NCBI GenBank assembly: GCA_033032865.1
Contig: JAWHQI010000278.1
Coordinates: forward strand, 186,001 to 250,000
Reading direction: 5' to 3'
Length of the DNA stretch: 64,000 nt
Origin: Dactylorhiza incarnata
Lineage: Eukaryota > Streptophyta > Magnoliopsida > Asparagales > Orchidaceae
Shown: positions 21,611 through 33,600 of the stretch, piece after piece
Layout: each line of letters begins with the position of its first letter
Numbering within the stretch: the first letter of the stretch is position 1
Notes under the pieces: model-generated
Databases searched by the model: none
The model's input: the letters and a program-made list of their open reading frames with translations, nothing else
What the model was told of the DNA's origin: nothing
Made by a program: the position numbers and the translations under genes

Positions 21611-24600
21611 CTGTTCATCAACAAATACAAAAACTTCTTCAGTTCAATTTAAATAAGAGTGCTGTTTCAAAAACTGGGCCAGGCATAGTGTGAAACAACG
21701 ATCACAGTTGGCAATCAATCTGCAAAATCGGGCCGATTTCGACAACATACAGTATAGTGTTGCTGACGCTAAAAGGATTCTACATTATTGTCAACCATTC
21801 CGTGTCAACTCTAAAACTACACGTGTTTCTGACTACTTATGGAGTGAACTAGTTAAAACGACTGTATACTGTTAATGCCAATTTAATAAACTATACATAG
21901 TTCATTAATCACAGATCAAGGAGAATCGCAATAGACTTCATGTTTAGGAGCTTTACACCTTGCACAACTGATGCCCGTGAACTACAGATCACGGAGAATC
22001 ACTATCGACTTAATGTTTTTCTGATGGGGCTCAACATGGACACAATACTACATGTACACATGTTTTGAACCATCATCCTATTCCCTTTCTTCGGGAAGCA
22101 TTCAACATGGTCTTCGGAGATGAGGATGGCCGATGGGAAGATCCTCTGATCGGGCGCATGATCGTTCTGCTCTTGCTGGCATTGGTTGAGGACTGCCTGC
22201 TCCCGGATCACCTTCCCGCTTATGTGACAACTGTGGGAAGTTAGGTCACACCGGCGATTTTTGTATCCGCCTACACCCCCATCTTGTTCCCTCGAGGAAA
22301 AGCAGTGGTAGTCGTTGGCGTGGAATGAATAGTGGTCGCAAGCCCTCTGGGAACCTTGCACACGTCTCTGAAGGACCTGAAGATAGTGTCTGCCACATCC
22401 TCTCCGATGGTTTCATCAATGAGTATAAGTGCCTCTTCCGCACCCAATGCGATGCCCCTAATGCCGCACATGCAGTCTCCAGGGAACCAAGCGCCAACTC
22501 TGCCTCGACTTCTTCATATGATTGGATTATTGACCAGGTGAGACAGAGCACATCACAAGAACGTTCTCAAGTTTTACCTCATACCCTCCCCTCCCTAGTC
22601 GCCATAAAGTGATCACTGCAAACGGGTCCTCCTCCTCCATTGTAAAGCCATCATCCGAATCCTTATATGTTTTAAGAAGAATCCAAGAAAATGGATCTTT
22701 ATAAGAACAAAAAGCACATAAATGTTCATGATTATTGTGATGTTGATTGGGTTAGTTTTGCATTTGATAGAAGACCTATAAGATATTATTCTGTGTATGG
22801 GAGGTACTTTAGTGTAATGAAATGTAAGAAGCAAAATATTATAGGTCAATCATCAGTTAAAGTGAAATATTGAGTCATGCCTCTTTACGAAGGTTGTAAA
22901 TATCGAATGTCGGCGACATGTCAGATTAAATTTTTAAATGTCGAATATCGGAAGTCGGAGATATTTTAAAACATCGGATTTCCATATCTTATAAAAAAAG
23001 GGGCAGCCTGGTGCACAAAGCATCCCTGCAAAATGAGGGTCCGGGGAAGGGTCCCACTACAAGGGGAAAATGTAGGCAAACCTTACCCTGCATTTTTGCA
23101 AGAGGATGCTTCCAGGACTTGAACCCGTGCTCTACAAAAAAATTGGCTTTTAGTGACAATTTGTGATGAAAAAAATTTGGTCACTAATAATTTACTTTTT
23201 GTGACTAATCTTATATTTGGTCACTAAATTTTTAAGAGCGATTAATTTGTGACCATATGTAAAATTTAGTCACTAAATATATTTTAATTAGCAACCGAAT
23301 AAAGTTTGGTCACAAATTACTAATTATTAGTGACCAAATAATATTATCGTCACTAAATATTTTAACTTGTGGCTAAAATAATTAATAACTAATCTAATCC
23401 CTCCCAAATAAAAATATCTTCCCACCAAAATAAAAAAACTTCCCTCCTAAATTACTAAAATGATAAATTATTACCAAATATACTCAAAATTAACTTTTCT
23501 TAACACCTCTCCCCTTCCAAGCTTATAAATTTATATTAAAATCATAAAAATAATCAATTAATAAATGTGTAGAAATTTCACATTTTTTGTAATATGAAAT
23601 AAAAAATGTGAAATAATTATACAAAATTTATTGCAAGTATAAAATATAAAAAAGAACAAAAAAATAAGTCAAATTGATTAAAGCATACATAATATAATAT
23701 ATATATAGGTGGTTTAAACATATATTGCTAATTTGCTAGCATAACATACAAAAATAGCGGACGATAAGTTCAAAAGTCGTGTCGGACGATATATCGGAAA
23801 AAATTAGATATGCCGGCTTATATTTTACGAAAGAACATAATCTAATTTTTTTGAAAAAAATATCGTTTTGCCCCTAAAACAACATGTTGACCGAAATGTC
23901 GAATATTTCAGAGGACATTTAAAACAATGCTCTTTACTATAACAATTGAACAAAAAATCATAGAGTTTCTAAATCAGACATAAAAAAGTCAAAAGTATTG
24001 AGATTGACTATCACTTCATATGCTAGGATTGCTAAATCAACTTATATGCAAACTAGAACTGAATTTGGTGCTCAACTAACTTAAGTAACCAAAGGGGGTG
24101 AAGTGAATTTATCCTTCTCTTACTTGATCATTCTGTAAAACTCGTGCAAAATCTAGGTGCAAAAATGTGAGAAGATGCTATATAATGTATGAAATGAAAG
24201 CCTGCTTATTTTACTACATGAAGTTAATATAGGAGAGATATGACGACAAATAGTCAAAATTTCGCATTCAGAATTCAAGAATCACTATAAATTCAACAGA
24301 GTAGCACCTTTAGCTTGATGTTACTTGTGTAATTGTGAATGTTAAGGCATGGAACAAGATGCACAAAGGTAATGACCAAGTAAAATATAATTGATAAAAA
24401 ACGACCATAAAAGAAGGATGCAATTAATTAAATGATTGAATCATTCAGTTGCTCAAATAATATTCAAAAGAAGTATACTTCAACAGGAACATCAAAAAGG
24501 AAAATACTTACAGCCATGACATAAACACTCTCAAAGAAATTTTCAAGTGGTTGTATCAATTGTGAAGAGGTTTCCAGAAATGTACTGATGTCAACACCTA

Positions 24601-27600
24601 AAACACAGCCCGGAAATGTGTGGTTAAAGAGAAAGAAGCAGCTTGAAGCTATTAAAATATTATATTAAGCCAGAAGAACGATCAAAATGCAGAGAGTATT
24701 ATTAAGCGTATAATTGAAATGGATTCATCTTGATTGTTCAAAATATAGATGAGAAATTATAAAAGAAAACCAGTACCTGTATGAGTTTTCGTTGCCACTG
24801 TCAAATAGGTATTCCACAAGGCTAGTTCTTCATTATGCTCAAATGCAGTCACATCCACCTACTCATCAGTTTCATGTAATGTAAAAATATGCAGTATAAA
24901 TAATTACATGGGAAATCACAACTTCAATGTTTACATATAGGATAATGAATGCCATAGGAAGGACACCCATTAATCGCAACCTGAATAACTAGAAATCTAG
25001 GGAACCATCTCGATCCTAGAGTTAATTAGGATTCTCAAGATCAAAAGAAAACATAGATCCAAAAGAACATCCGAATTTTTACTAATGATTGTCTTCTGGG
25101 TGATGGCTATAGGACCAATCACTTACTCAACCCCGGAGACTGTGACAAGCCTTTAATGCTGGGGAAACAATAAATACAGCTGAGGGGGATACGGATTTCC
25201 AAAACATTCTTCTCCAACGGGACGCTTCTCTCTACTTGCGGTTAGCCTTCTTCGGTCCGCTTTTTCCGAATCCGTCATAACTCTGATGTCAATGCTCGAC
25301 GATAATGTGAAGACGCGGTCTTCCCCTCATGGGAGGAAGACTATTGCGAAGAAGAGTAGCCGCGCAGGTGCAGGAGAAAGCTCCAAAAAGGCGGCTAAGG
25401 ATGCTGTGCCCGTGAAGAAGCCCATCGCGTCCACTCCGGACCTGTCACCTCTAGTCGATGTGGTGAATACTCCTCACTCGGAGCAAGTGACATTGAATTT
25501 TTCCAGGCACCGCCATCAGCTTTGACGCAGAAAAGACTTTTGCCGCTCTTGGAGGGCCTGCTGGTCAGACCACTATCGAGACCGTAGATGATCCCTTGGC
25601 AAAGTCAAGCGATGGCCAGCACGGGAGCTTGTCTGTCCACGATGTCACCGGTGTGGACGTTCTATCGGGGATGAGGAAGACGGCGTCTGCTGCTGAGAGG
25701 CTCAGCCAGATACAGGTGGAAACAGATAACATTGAGAAAAAGGAAAATAAGAGGAAGCGGCTAGCTTCCGAGTCATCTTTAAAAGATAAGCACAAGAAGA
25801 AGGAAAAGAAGAAGAGTAAGGAGCAGGAGCTGGCCGCAAAGGAGGATGCGGTCAACCCTGATATCGTCGTGAATGAGGGGGAGATGCTGCGATCTCCGAA
25901 GGTGGCTGTGCCGGATGATGGAACGGGGAAGGGAGCTGACCGAGGCTCCCTACCTGCGGTCAACCCTGCTTTACCTAAGGAGGTTGATGACGACCTTATC
26001 GAGTGGTGGGATGATTGCAATGGGGATGAGGACAAGTATGGCAATCCAGCGGTCAACACAGAGATCCCTACTCTTTCTGAAGAGGAGAAGAAGAATTAGG
26101 ATCGCGCGGTCAGAGCTTTGATCACGCGGTCAAATTGTCTTTTATTCTGCTAGGGTTTGCCTTAGAAATCTATAAATAACGCTGACCATGGAATGAAAGT
26201 GAAAAACTTGCTATTGCGGCCGAAGAATAAGTCATTCAACTTCTTTTCTCAGAAACATGGAAAAGTGTCAGTACATCAATAATAGTAATAAGAAAATAGA
26301 AGAGAGTGAAACAAAAACTTTTATTCAAGAGAAGAATCGCTTCAAATCATCACCATTCCAGGTGTTGGATATCTCTTCCCATCATATGTTTGGAGACGGT
26401 AAGCCCTATTTTTCAATGCTTCTTTCACAATAAATAGTCCTGCTTAGCTGTGATTCAGTTTTTCGACTGAACCAGATCTTGCTGCCGTATCAACCTTTTT
26501 CAAGACTAAGTCTCCAACGACGAACTTCTTCACTCTAACATTTTTATAGAGGTGCCTTGCCATTCTTCTTTTCAATTCTTCTTGCCTGATTAAGGCTTCA
26601 TCTCTCAGCTCTTCGATGAGATCAAGACTGCATTTCATTTCATCATTTGTATCCATCCAATCGTCTTTATCCTGCTTGGACAACTGAACTCTTGGACTCA
26701 TTATTTCGAATTCCACTGGAATAAGAGCCTCGGACCCAGGGGAGAGTTTGAAAAGAGTTTCCCCAGAAGCTGAAGATGGGGTGGTTCTCAAAGTTCATAG
26801 AACCGAAGGTAACCGCTCTGCCCAATTGCCACGAATATTCTCAACTTTCTTCTTCAAGAGGTTCATAATCAACATGTTTGCAACCTCAACTTGCCCATTA
26901 CTTATGAGATGATGTACTGAAGCAAAGCGCAACTCGGTTCCTATCTGATAAAAAAAAATTATCAGCTCTGAATTGTTGAACTGAGGACCGTTGTAAGTAA
27001 TTATTTCCATTGGAATTCCATGCCGGCAAACGACCTCTCCTCATATGAATTTTATCACTTTATGAATGGTAGTCCTGGCTAGTGCCTTAGCCTCAATCCA
27101 CCTGCTGAAATAATCAATAATAACCAATATAAAACGGCGCTGCCCACTTGCCATTGGAAAGGGTCCAAGGAGATCCATCCCGCAAACTGCAAAAGGCCAA
27201 GGGGTACCTATAGATCTCAATTGATGTGCTGGATGGAGCTGCAAGGGTGCAAACTTCTGGCACTGGACGCACTTCGTTGCAAACTTTTCTGAGTCTTTCC
27301 TTTCTAAGGCCAAAAGTATCCTGTTTTAAGATCCTTTTCTCTAGTGTTTTGGCTCCTGAATGACTGCCACTCTCCGGAGTGCATTTCTCGGAGGACAACA
27401 AGAATTTCATCTTCAGACACATCTTGCTAGTGTGATGAAATTTTTTTCGTATACAGGATCCCTGAAAGATGGTAATAGTGAGTTGCTTTCAACCTGAAAT
27501 GCTTTTTATTTTTCACGGACGGATGAAAATTCCTGTTTAAGAGGTAGAGAATGAAAGGATCCATCCAAGATGGACGCTGATCTATCTGCATGACATTTCC

Positions 27601-30600
27601 TTCTTCAACGGTTGGATGAAAAAGCTCGGTGGTAGTCCCTCCCGAGAGAAGGCCATATTTTGCTAACTTATCTGCTTCTGAATTCTATTGCAAAAATGCA
27701 GGGTAAGGTTTGCCTACATTTCACTCTTGTGGTGGACACTTCCCTGGACCCTCGCTGCGCGGGGATGCTTTGTGCACCGGGCTGCCCTTTTATCTGCTTC
27801 TGAATTCTCTGAACAAGGTATATGCTGAATAATGAAGCTTTTGAAGTTGCTAATCTCTCTCTTCACTAGTAACTGATATTGCTTAAGGATTGGATCTCTG
27901 GTCTCGAAAGTCCCATTTACCTGAAATGCCATAACTAGTGAATCTGTCTTGACTCCAACATTTTCTATCCCTAACTCTTTCGCAAACCTGAGCCCAACAC
28001 GATGTGCCTCGTGTTCTGCCTAATTATTACACAACAACAACAACAACAGAACCCATATAGTCCCCAATCATTGGGGGTATGGGCGGGGAAAGATTGGAAA
28101 CAGACCTAACCTTTGGCCCTATGCACAAAGTGGCTTCTCTCAAAGGAGAAAGACCGAACCTTTGACAATAAATGCACAAAGTGGCTGCTCACAGATTACC
28201 ACTGAAATAGTGGCCCCCTATACTGTCACGTTTGCTGCAGAATCATGCCCTCAAATCAAAGCCAAAGACATCAGAGAGGGCAGACCAAAGAATCCATTTT
28301 GATTTATGTGCACATAACCATGCTTCCTTCATTCAGCATCCAGAGCATTGGCCTTGCACAAATTATTAGTAGTATGAAAATAGAACTTTAAAGCTTGATC
28401 TAATCTGACACTATTTGGGTTAATTAAAACAAGACTCGCCCCTGACGAATTCCTGCCTGAAGCTCCATCCACATAGATGGTCCAAGCTAAAGGTGTTTTG
28501 ACTTTCCTCTATACACTGTTCACTATCATGAAATTTGCTAAGACCTGAACTTTGATTGCCATCCTTGGCATGTAGGAGATATTGAACTCACAAAGTTCTA
28601 TAACCCATTTGGCCAACCTGCCGGAGTGCTGGCTTCTCTAGCATATTTTTGAGAGGCAATCCCGTGACTACCTGTATTGAATGAGCTTGGAAATAAGGTC
28701 CGAGTCTTCGGGCTGAGATGATGAGAGCTAAGGCTAACTTTTCAAGAATGGAATATCTGGTTTCAACATCTTTCAAGATCCTACTGACATAATATACTGA
28801 ATACTGCTCCTTTTTCTCTTCTCGAACTAGAACTGAACTTACTGCATCTGAACTGACGCCGAGGTAGACAAATAAGACCTCCCCTTCCCGAGGGCTTCGA
28901 AGTAACGAAGTTGATGTTAATTGCTCTTTTAGTTGATCAAAGGCCAAGTCGCATTCCTTAGTCCACTCAAAGTTTTAGGCTCCCCGCAAAGTTTTGAAAA
29001 AAGGATTACACTTATCTCCTAAGCGAGATATGAACCTGCTTAAACCTGTCATTCTTCCTCCTAACTGCTGATCCTCTTTACGTGATTTTGGAGGTGCCAT
29101 ATCAAGAATTGCTTTCACTTTATTCGGATTAGGTTCAAGCCCTTTGGGAGTAAGGAGATGACCCATGCATTTTCCCTAACTTGCCCCAAAGACACATTTT
29201 GAGGGGTTGAACTTCATTTTAAAGGCTCGTAGAGTAGCGAACGTCTCTACAAGGTCACTTATATGAGTGAAAAACATTTTGCTTTTGATTAACAAATCAT
29301 TAACATAGACTTCAAGATTTCTTCTTTTTTGCTTTTTAAAGACTAGATCCATCATGCATTGATAGGTTGCGCCAACATTTTTGAGCCCAAAAGACATTAC
29401 ACGATGACAAAAACATCCATCGTTCGTAATGAAAGAAGTATAAGGGATATCGGGCTTGTGCATTCTTATTTGGTGGTAACCAGAGAATGTATCTAAAAAG
29501 CTCATGCATGAGTACCCTACATCAGAATGAACTAAAAAATCTATTCGAGGCACGGGTAGCAATCTTTAGGACACTTTATTGAGGTTAGTGAAATTAACAC
29601 ACATACGCCATTTTCCTCCGACCTTCCTAACCATTACAATATTAGATACCCACTTGGTATTGAATTTCTTGAACAAAATTGGCCTTGAGAAGCTCAGCGA
29701 CCTCCTCTCTGATGGGTTGAGCGAGAGTCACCGCCATCGCACGCTTCTTCTGCTTGATGGGCTTAAAGCTCAGATCAATGTTAAGGTGGTGGCAAGCAAC
29801 ATCAGGATCAACTCCTGGAATGTCATCCGCTGACCAAGTGAATACATCCAGATTCTCGAGGAGGAAAGAGATCAGCTCCACCTTTTCTTCCTCTAACAGC
29901 TCCGCATTGATGGAGAGCACTGTCTCCATCTTCTTCAGAAATTGGGATGCTTTGAATAACCTGGGCAGGTTCCAGGTGAGCTCCATCTTTCTTTTCCTCT
30001 TGAGCAGGCTCTTCTTCAATTTTCTCTTCTGCAACTTCAGAACAAAGGTCAGCTAGAAAAACTGGTAGATCAGAGATACCTTCTTCTTGGGGAGGAGTGG
30101 ACTTAGTGACATTGACTGTCTTCACATAGCACTCCCGGGAAAACTTTGTGTCACTCCTGACCCTGAACTGTTTCCCTTCCATAGAGAACTTGATGGCCAG
30201 GTGGAAGGTGGAAACAATGGCCTTCCGAAGATTGCGTAGTAGCATCTACTATGACAAATTGAACTTGCTTGGTCACTCCCCCAAGCGTCACTGAAAGAGT
30301 GACACTTCCTTCGACTTCCTCTCTCCAGAGAAGCCGTAGAGAGGTCCATCAATTGAAAGGAGAGTCTTCCCGGACTTCAAAGCTTCGAAGGTTGGCTTGA
30401 GGAGAAGGTTCACGGAACTACCGATATTTATCAGAATTCTTATTACCGTGTAGTTTTCTATAACTTTCTTGATAACTACTGCATCGTTAAAGGGATTGGC
30501 GGTTGGAGGGAGATCATCCTGGTTAAAGATGACGGTCCCTCTGAAAGGAGCTGAGGAGGAGGCGGCTATAACTTAAAAACGGAAGACTCGAGTCATGCTA

Positions 30601-33600
30601 GCCTTCCGGGAGGACTCGAGCCCGGTCCCCCCATGGATACAAAATAGATCGCCTAGCGGGCCTTGAAGAGACCTTCATGAAGGCCACAAGCGAGAGCAAC
30701 TTGATACAAAGAAGGATCCACATCATGAATCCCCAGAATCTCGTCCTGAAACTGTCAATGAAATGGCCAAGGGTTTCACTATCCCCTTGTTTAATCTGGA
30801 AGAGCTGGCGGACCACTTTTCCTCTTCTTTGAGGTAACAAAACTCAAGAGAAGTTTCCTTCTGAGATCTGAGAAGCAGGAGAGGACTGAGACGACAGCTT
30901 GCAGAACCATTCCCTGGCCTTGCCATCGAAAGACGTGGCAAGGAGCTTGTATCTGATACTATCTGATAAGGTCCTCATCGAGACGGCTGACTCGAAGGCT
31001 TGTAGATGGGAGACAAGATCTTCTCTCCCGGAGAAGATTGGAAGGCGAGGCTCTCTGAATCCATTTGGGACAGGTTCCCAACGGACTCGATCAGAAAAAG
31101 GAGAGGGCTCTTCCCCATCCTCAGAAGGAGGATTCCCATAATTTTCTTGGAAGTTCAGCACTCTTGCTGGGCTTCCGTGGGTAGCTGTTCAGAAAAAAAT
31201 CACGCCAAACAGCTGTGAACTGATCAGCTTGAGGCCGCATCGGAGCTGCGACCAGCACGGTTGGGCGAACTGGAGGAGTTGGGGCATCAGCAAGAGGAGC
31301 TTGCAAACCGGCTAGAGGGGTTGCAGTTCTTGCGGTCGGGGGTGCTAACCACTGGGTTATCGAAATGAGGGATTGGGTCATCGCCTCCATGGATCCATCT
31401 GCTGAGAGGTCTCGCGACGAGCTTGCTCAAACGTAAGCTCCAGGTCTTCGAGGGTGACCGCACTGCTTGAATTGGCCCTGGGTCCTGCGAGCGAACACTG
31501 CTGAATATCGCGGTCAGACATGCTTAACCGATCTGTTTGCCGAACAACCCGAATCTAAAGGTCGCGTGTTCGTTGTGTTGGCGCAGAAAATGCACCTCCA
31601 CAAACTCACGCTAAAAAAGTGGGGGAGACCGCAGATTGTCTAGGGGGAGGAGAACAAGGGTCGCAGAGCGGCGAGGCTAGACTGCCCACAACGTCGAATC
31701 CACTTGTTGCGGGTGATATTATTGATCACAAAGAGGCGGTTACAATAGGGAGGAAAAAAATCTAGACGACGACCAAGAGACTGAGAAGAGACTATTTTTA
31801 TCCTACAAGAATAACTCTTAATTATATATAATATAACAACAATTTCAACCATGTGTTGAAAAATCATTAGTTGGCTCACATATTTACTAAGACATTAACA
31901 GAAGGTACATTAATAGCATCAGAGACAAACCGGGCATTTTGAACATCTTGGATCGAACTTAATAGAGCATGTTAGGAAATATTAATTTTTATATTATTAT
32001 GAAAGGATATAAATATATATCATTTTGAGAGAAAACTAGCACTACTGCCGCAGATATCATTAACGAGCTTTACATGAAGGGGGATTCAACATGACTATAT
32101 GCGAGATAAAGATACTCTCGCTATTTTTATTTACAATATATCTAGAAAAAATGACAGAAAACTTTGACTTAATGTTTTTCTTTTCTTTATTGAAATTTCT
32201 AAGTAATTAAAACTTAGAGGCACGTCTAGGATCTTATATGATCGTAAAGTAACATTAAAACTTAAAGACAAGTTTTACCGTTCTGAGTGTTGGACAGTGA
32301 ATTATGTACATGAGCAAAAAATGGGAGTTGCGGAGATGAGAATACTTAGGTGGATGTGTGGATATACGAGACTGGATAAAATTAGGAATGAATGTATCAG
32401 GGATAAGACATGAGTGATACCAATTGTAGAGAAGATGCGAGAAGCTCGATTAAGATGGTTTGGACACGTACAAAGGAGACCATTAGAGGCACCTGTTAGG
32501 CATTGTGAGAGTTTAGCTACTAGGCATGTTAAACGGGGGAGGGGTAGACCAAAAAAGTCTTGGAATGAAACTATAAGGAAAAACATGATGTACTTAGGTA
32601 TTAGTGAGATTGTGACTTGTTGGAAATATCGAGCAATGTCGATTTATTAGAGTTGTTAGTAGTAGTTGGGTTTAGTCCCACATTGTCAGTCCGTCTTTAA
32701 GAGTCTCTTGTAATGCTTTAAATATCCCCTATGTGAAAGAATAAAATTATCCATCTATTGTGTTTTCTAGTTTCCAACATGGCATCAGAGGGAGGTTAAC
32801 ATTTCCTCGCCTCTGGAACCCTCATTTTATTCCAGTGAGCAGTTTTTTTCTTCTTCCACCTCTCAATTTTAATCACCGGTCGACTCTAGTGCTCACGTCT
32901 AGCGGCTCTCCGCCCGCTCCCGTCGACAGAATTGTCGTCTGATTCCAGAGACGAGAGCGGATATCTCTTTCCACGTGTCTGAACTATCGTCGACTGGCCT
33001 TTTACTTCTTCTGGTCGTATGTGACGGCAACTGCTTTCGCCTCTGACGTTGGTTCGTGCGCCTCTTCACCGCCGGAAGGCTCTCCGCTAGCTGCTGCTCC
33101 ATCCGATCGTTGCTAGCTGCTGCTCGGCTTCCCCTTTCCTCCTGTCTTCCCTTCTTCGATGAGTTCGAGCAGCCCCATCCTCTCCCGTCTACGCCAGGTT
33201 TCGTCTACGCCGGACACATCAAAATATGGCGAGGAACATATTTTTTATATCAAGTTTGTTATAAGCCTTCTTCTCGTCCATCCCGTCCGGAGGTCTCCTA
33301 TTCCGACAACGTATCTTCAGATCTGATAGGTCATTTATTCTTCTCGTCGACCTGTGTGAGCCACCACCCGCTAGTCTTGCTGCTCCTGTCGTCGACGCAT
33401 CTGGCTTGCCGCGTCTTCTTCCCGCTTGGTAGTTCCTCCCGCGCTGTCTCGGGTGTGCTCGATGTGCTCATCCATCATCCTTTCGTTGCTGCTTCTGCTG
33501 ATCCATCCAGACGCGATTTCGTGCAATGCTGCTGCTGCCATTAACCTCCACCCGCTGTTGCTCCGCCTGATGTCTCCTCCACTCCAACCACGTGTAGTTG

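Larger units (their letters stand above)
22889..23929. mobile_element. hAT-like insertion with 8-bp target duplication
   Basis: CTCTTTAC occurs immediately before (22881-22888) and after (23930-23937). Removing the segment restores continuity of the copia RNase H remnant. Ends read GGTTGTAAATATC and, inverted, ATTGTTTTAAATGTC, so the terminal repeats are weak. An 8-bp duplication is the hAT size. It carries an Au-SINE and a CACTA-like end. Confidence 0.55.
22670..24095 (+). pseudogene. Copia RNase H fragment, split by an inserted element
   Basis: The frame from 22691 reads [20 protein letters not shown] and then [17 protein letters not shown], a decayed copia RNase H (the usual form is D-A-D-W...KSKKQ...SSAEAEY). 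The reading resumes past the insertion at 22889-23929, where [10 protein letters not shown] appears near 23985, matching the (TK)HIEIDxHFI end of the domain. Confidence 0.65.
26444..31560 (-). mobile_element. Tat-clade Ty3/gypsy element, decayed body
   Basis: Reading leftward on the minus strand the order is gag, protease region, reverse transcriptase, RNase H, a second archaeal-type RNase H, integrase and C-terminal tail. This is gypsy order with the extra RNase H that marks the Tat lineage. Many stops and frameshifts occur. LTRs were not found in the flanks. It fills most of the 9.7-kb intron of the ligase gene and carries two SINE/LINE insertions. Confidence 0.8.
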
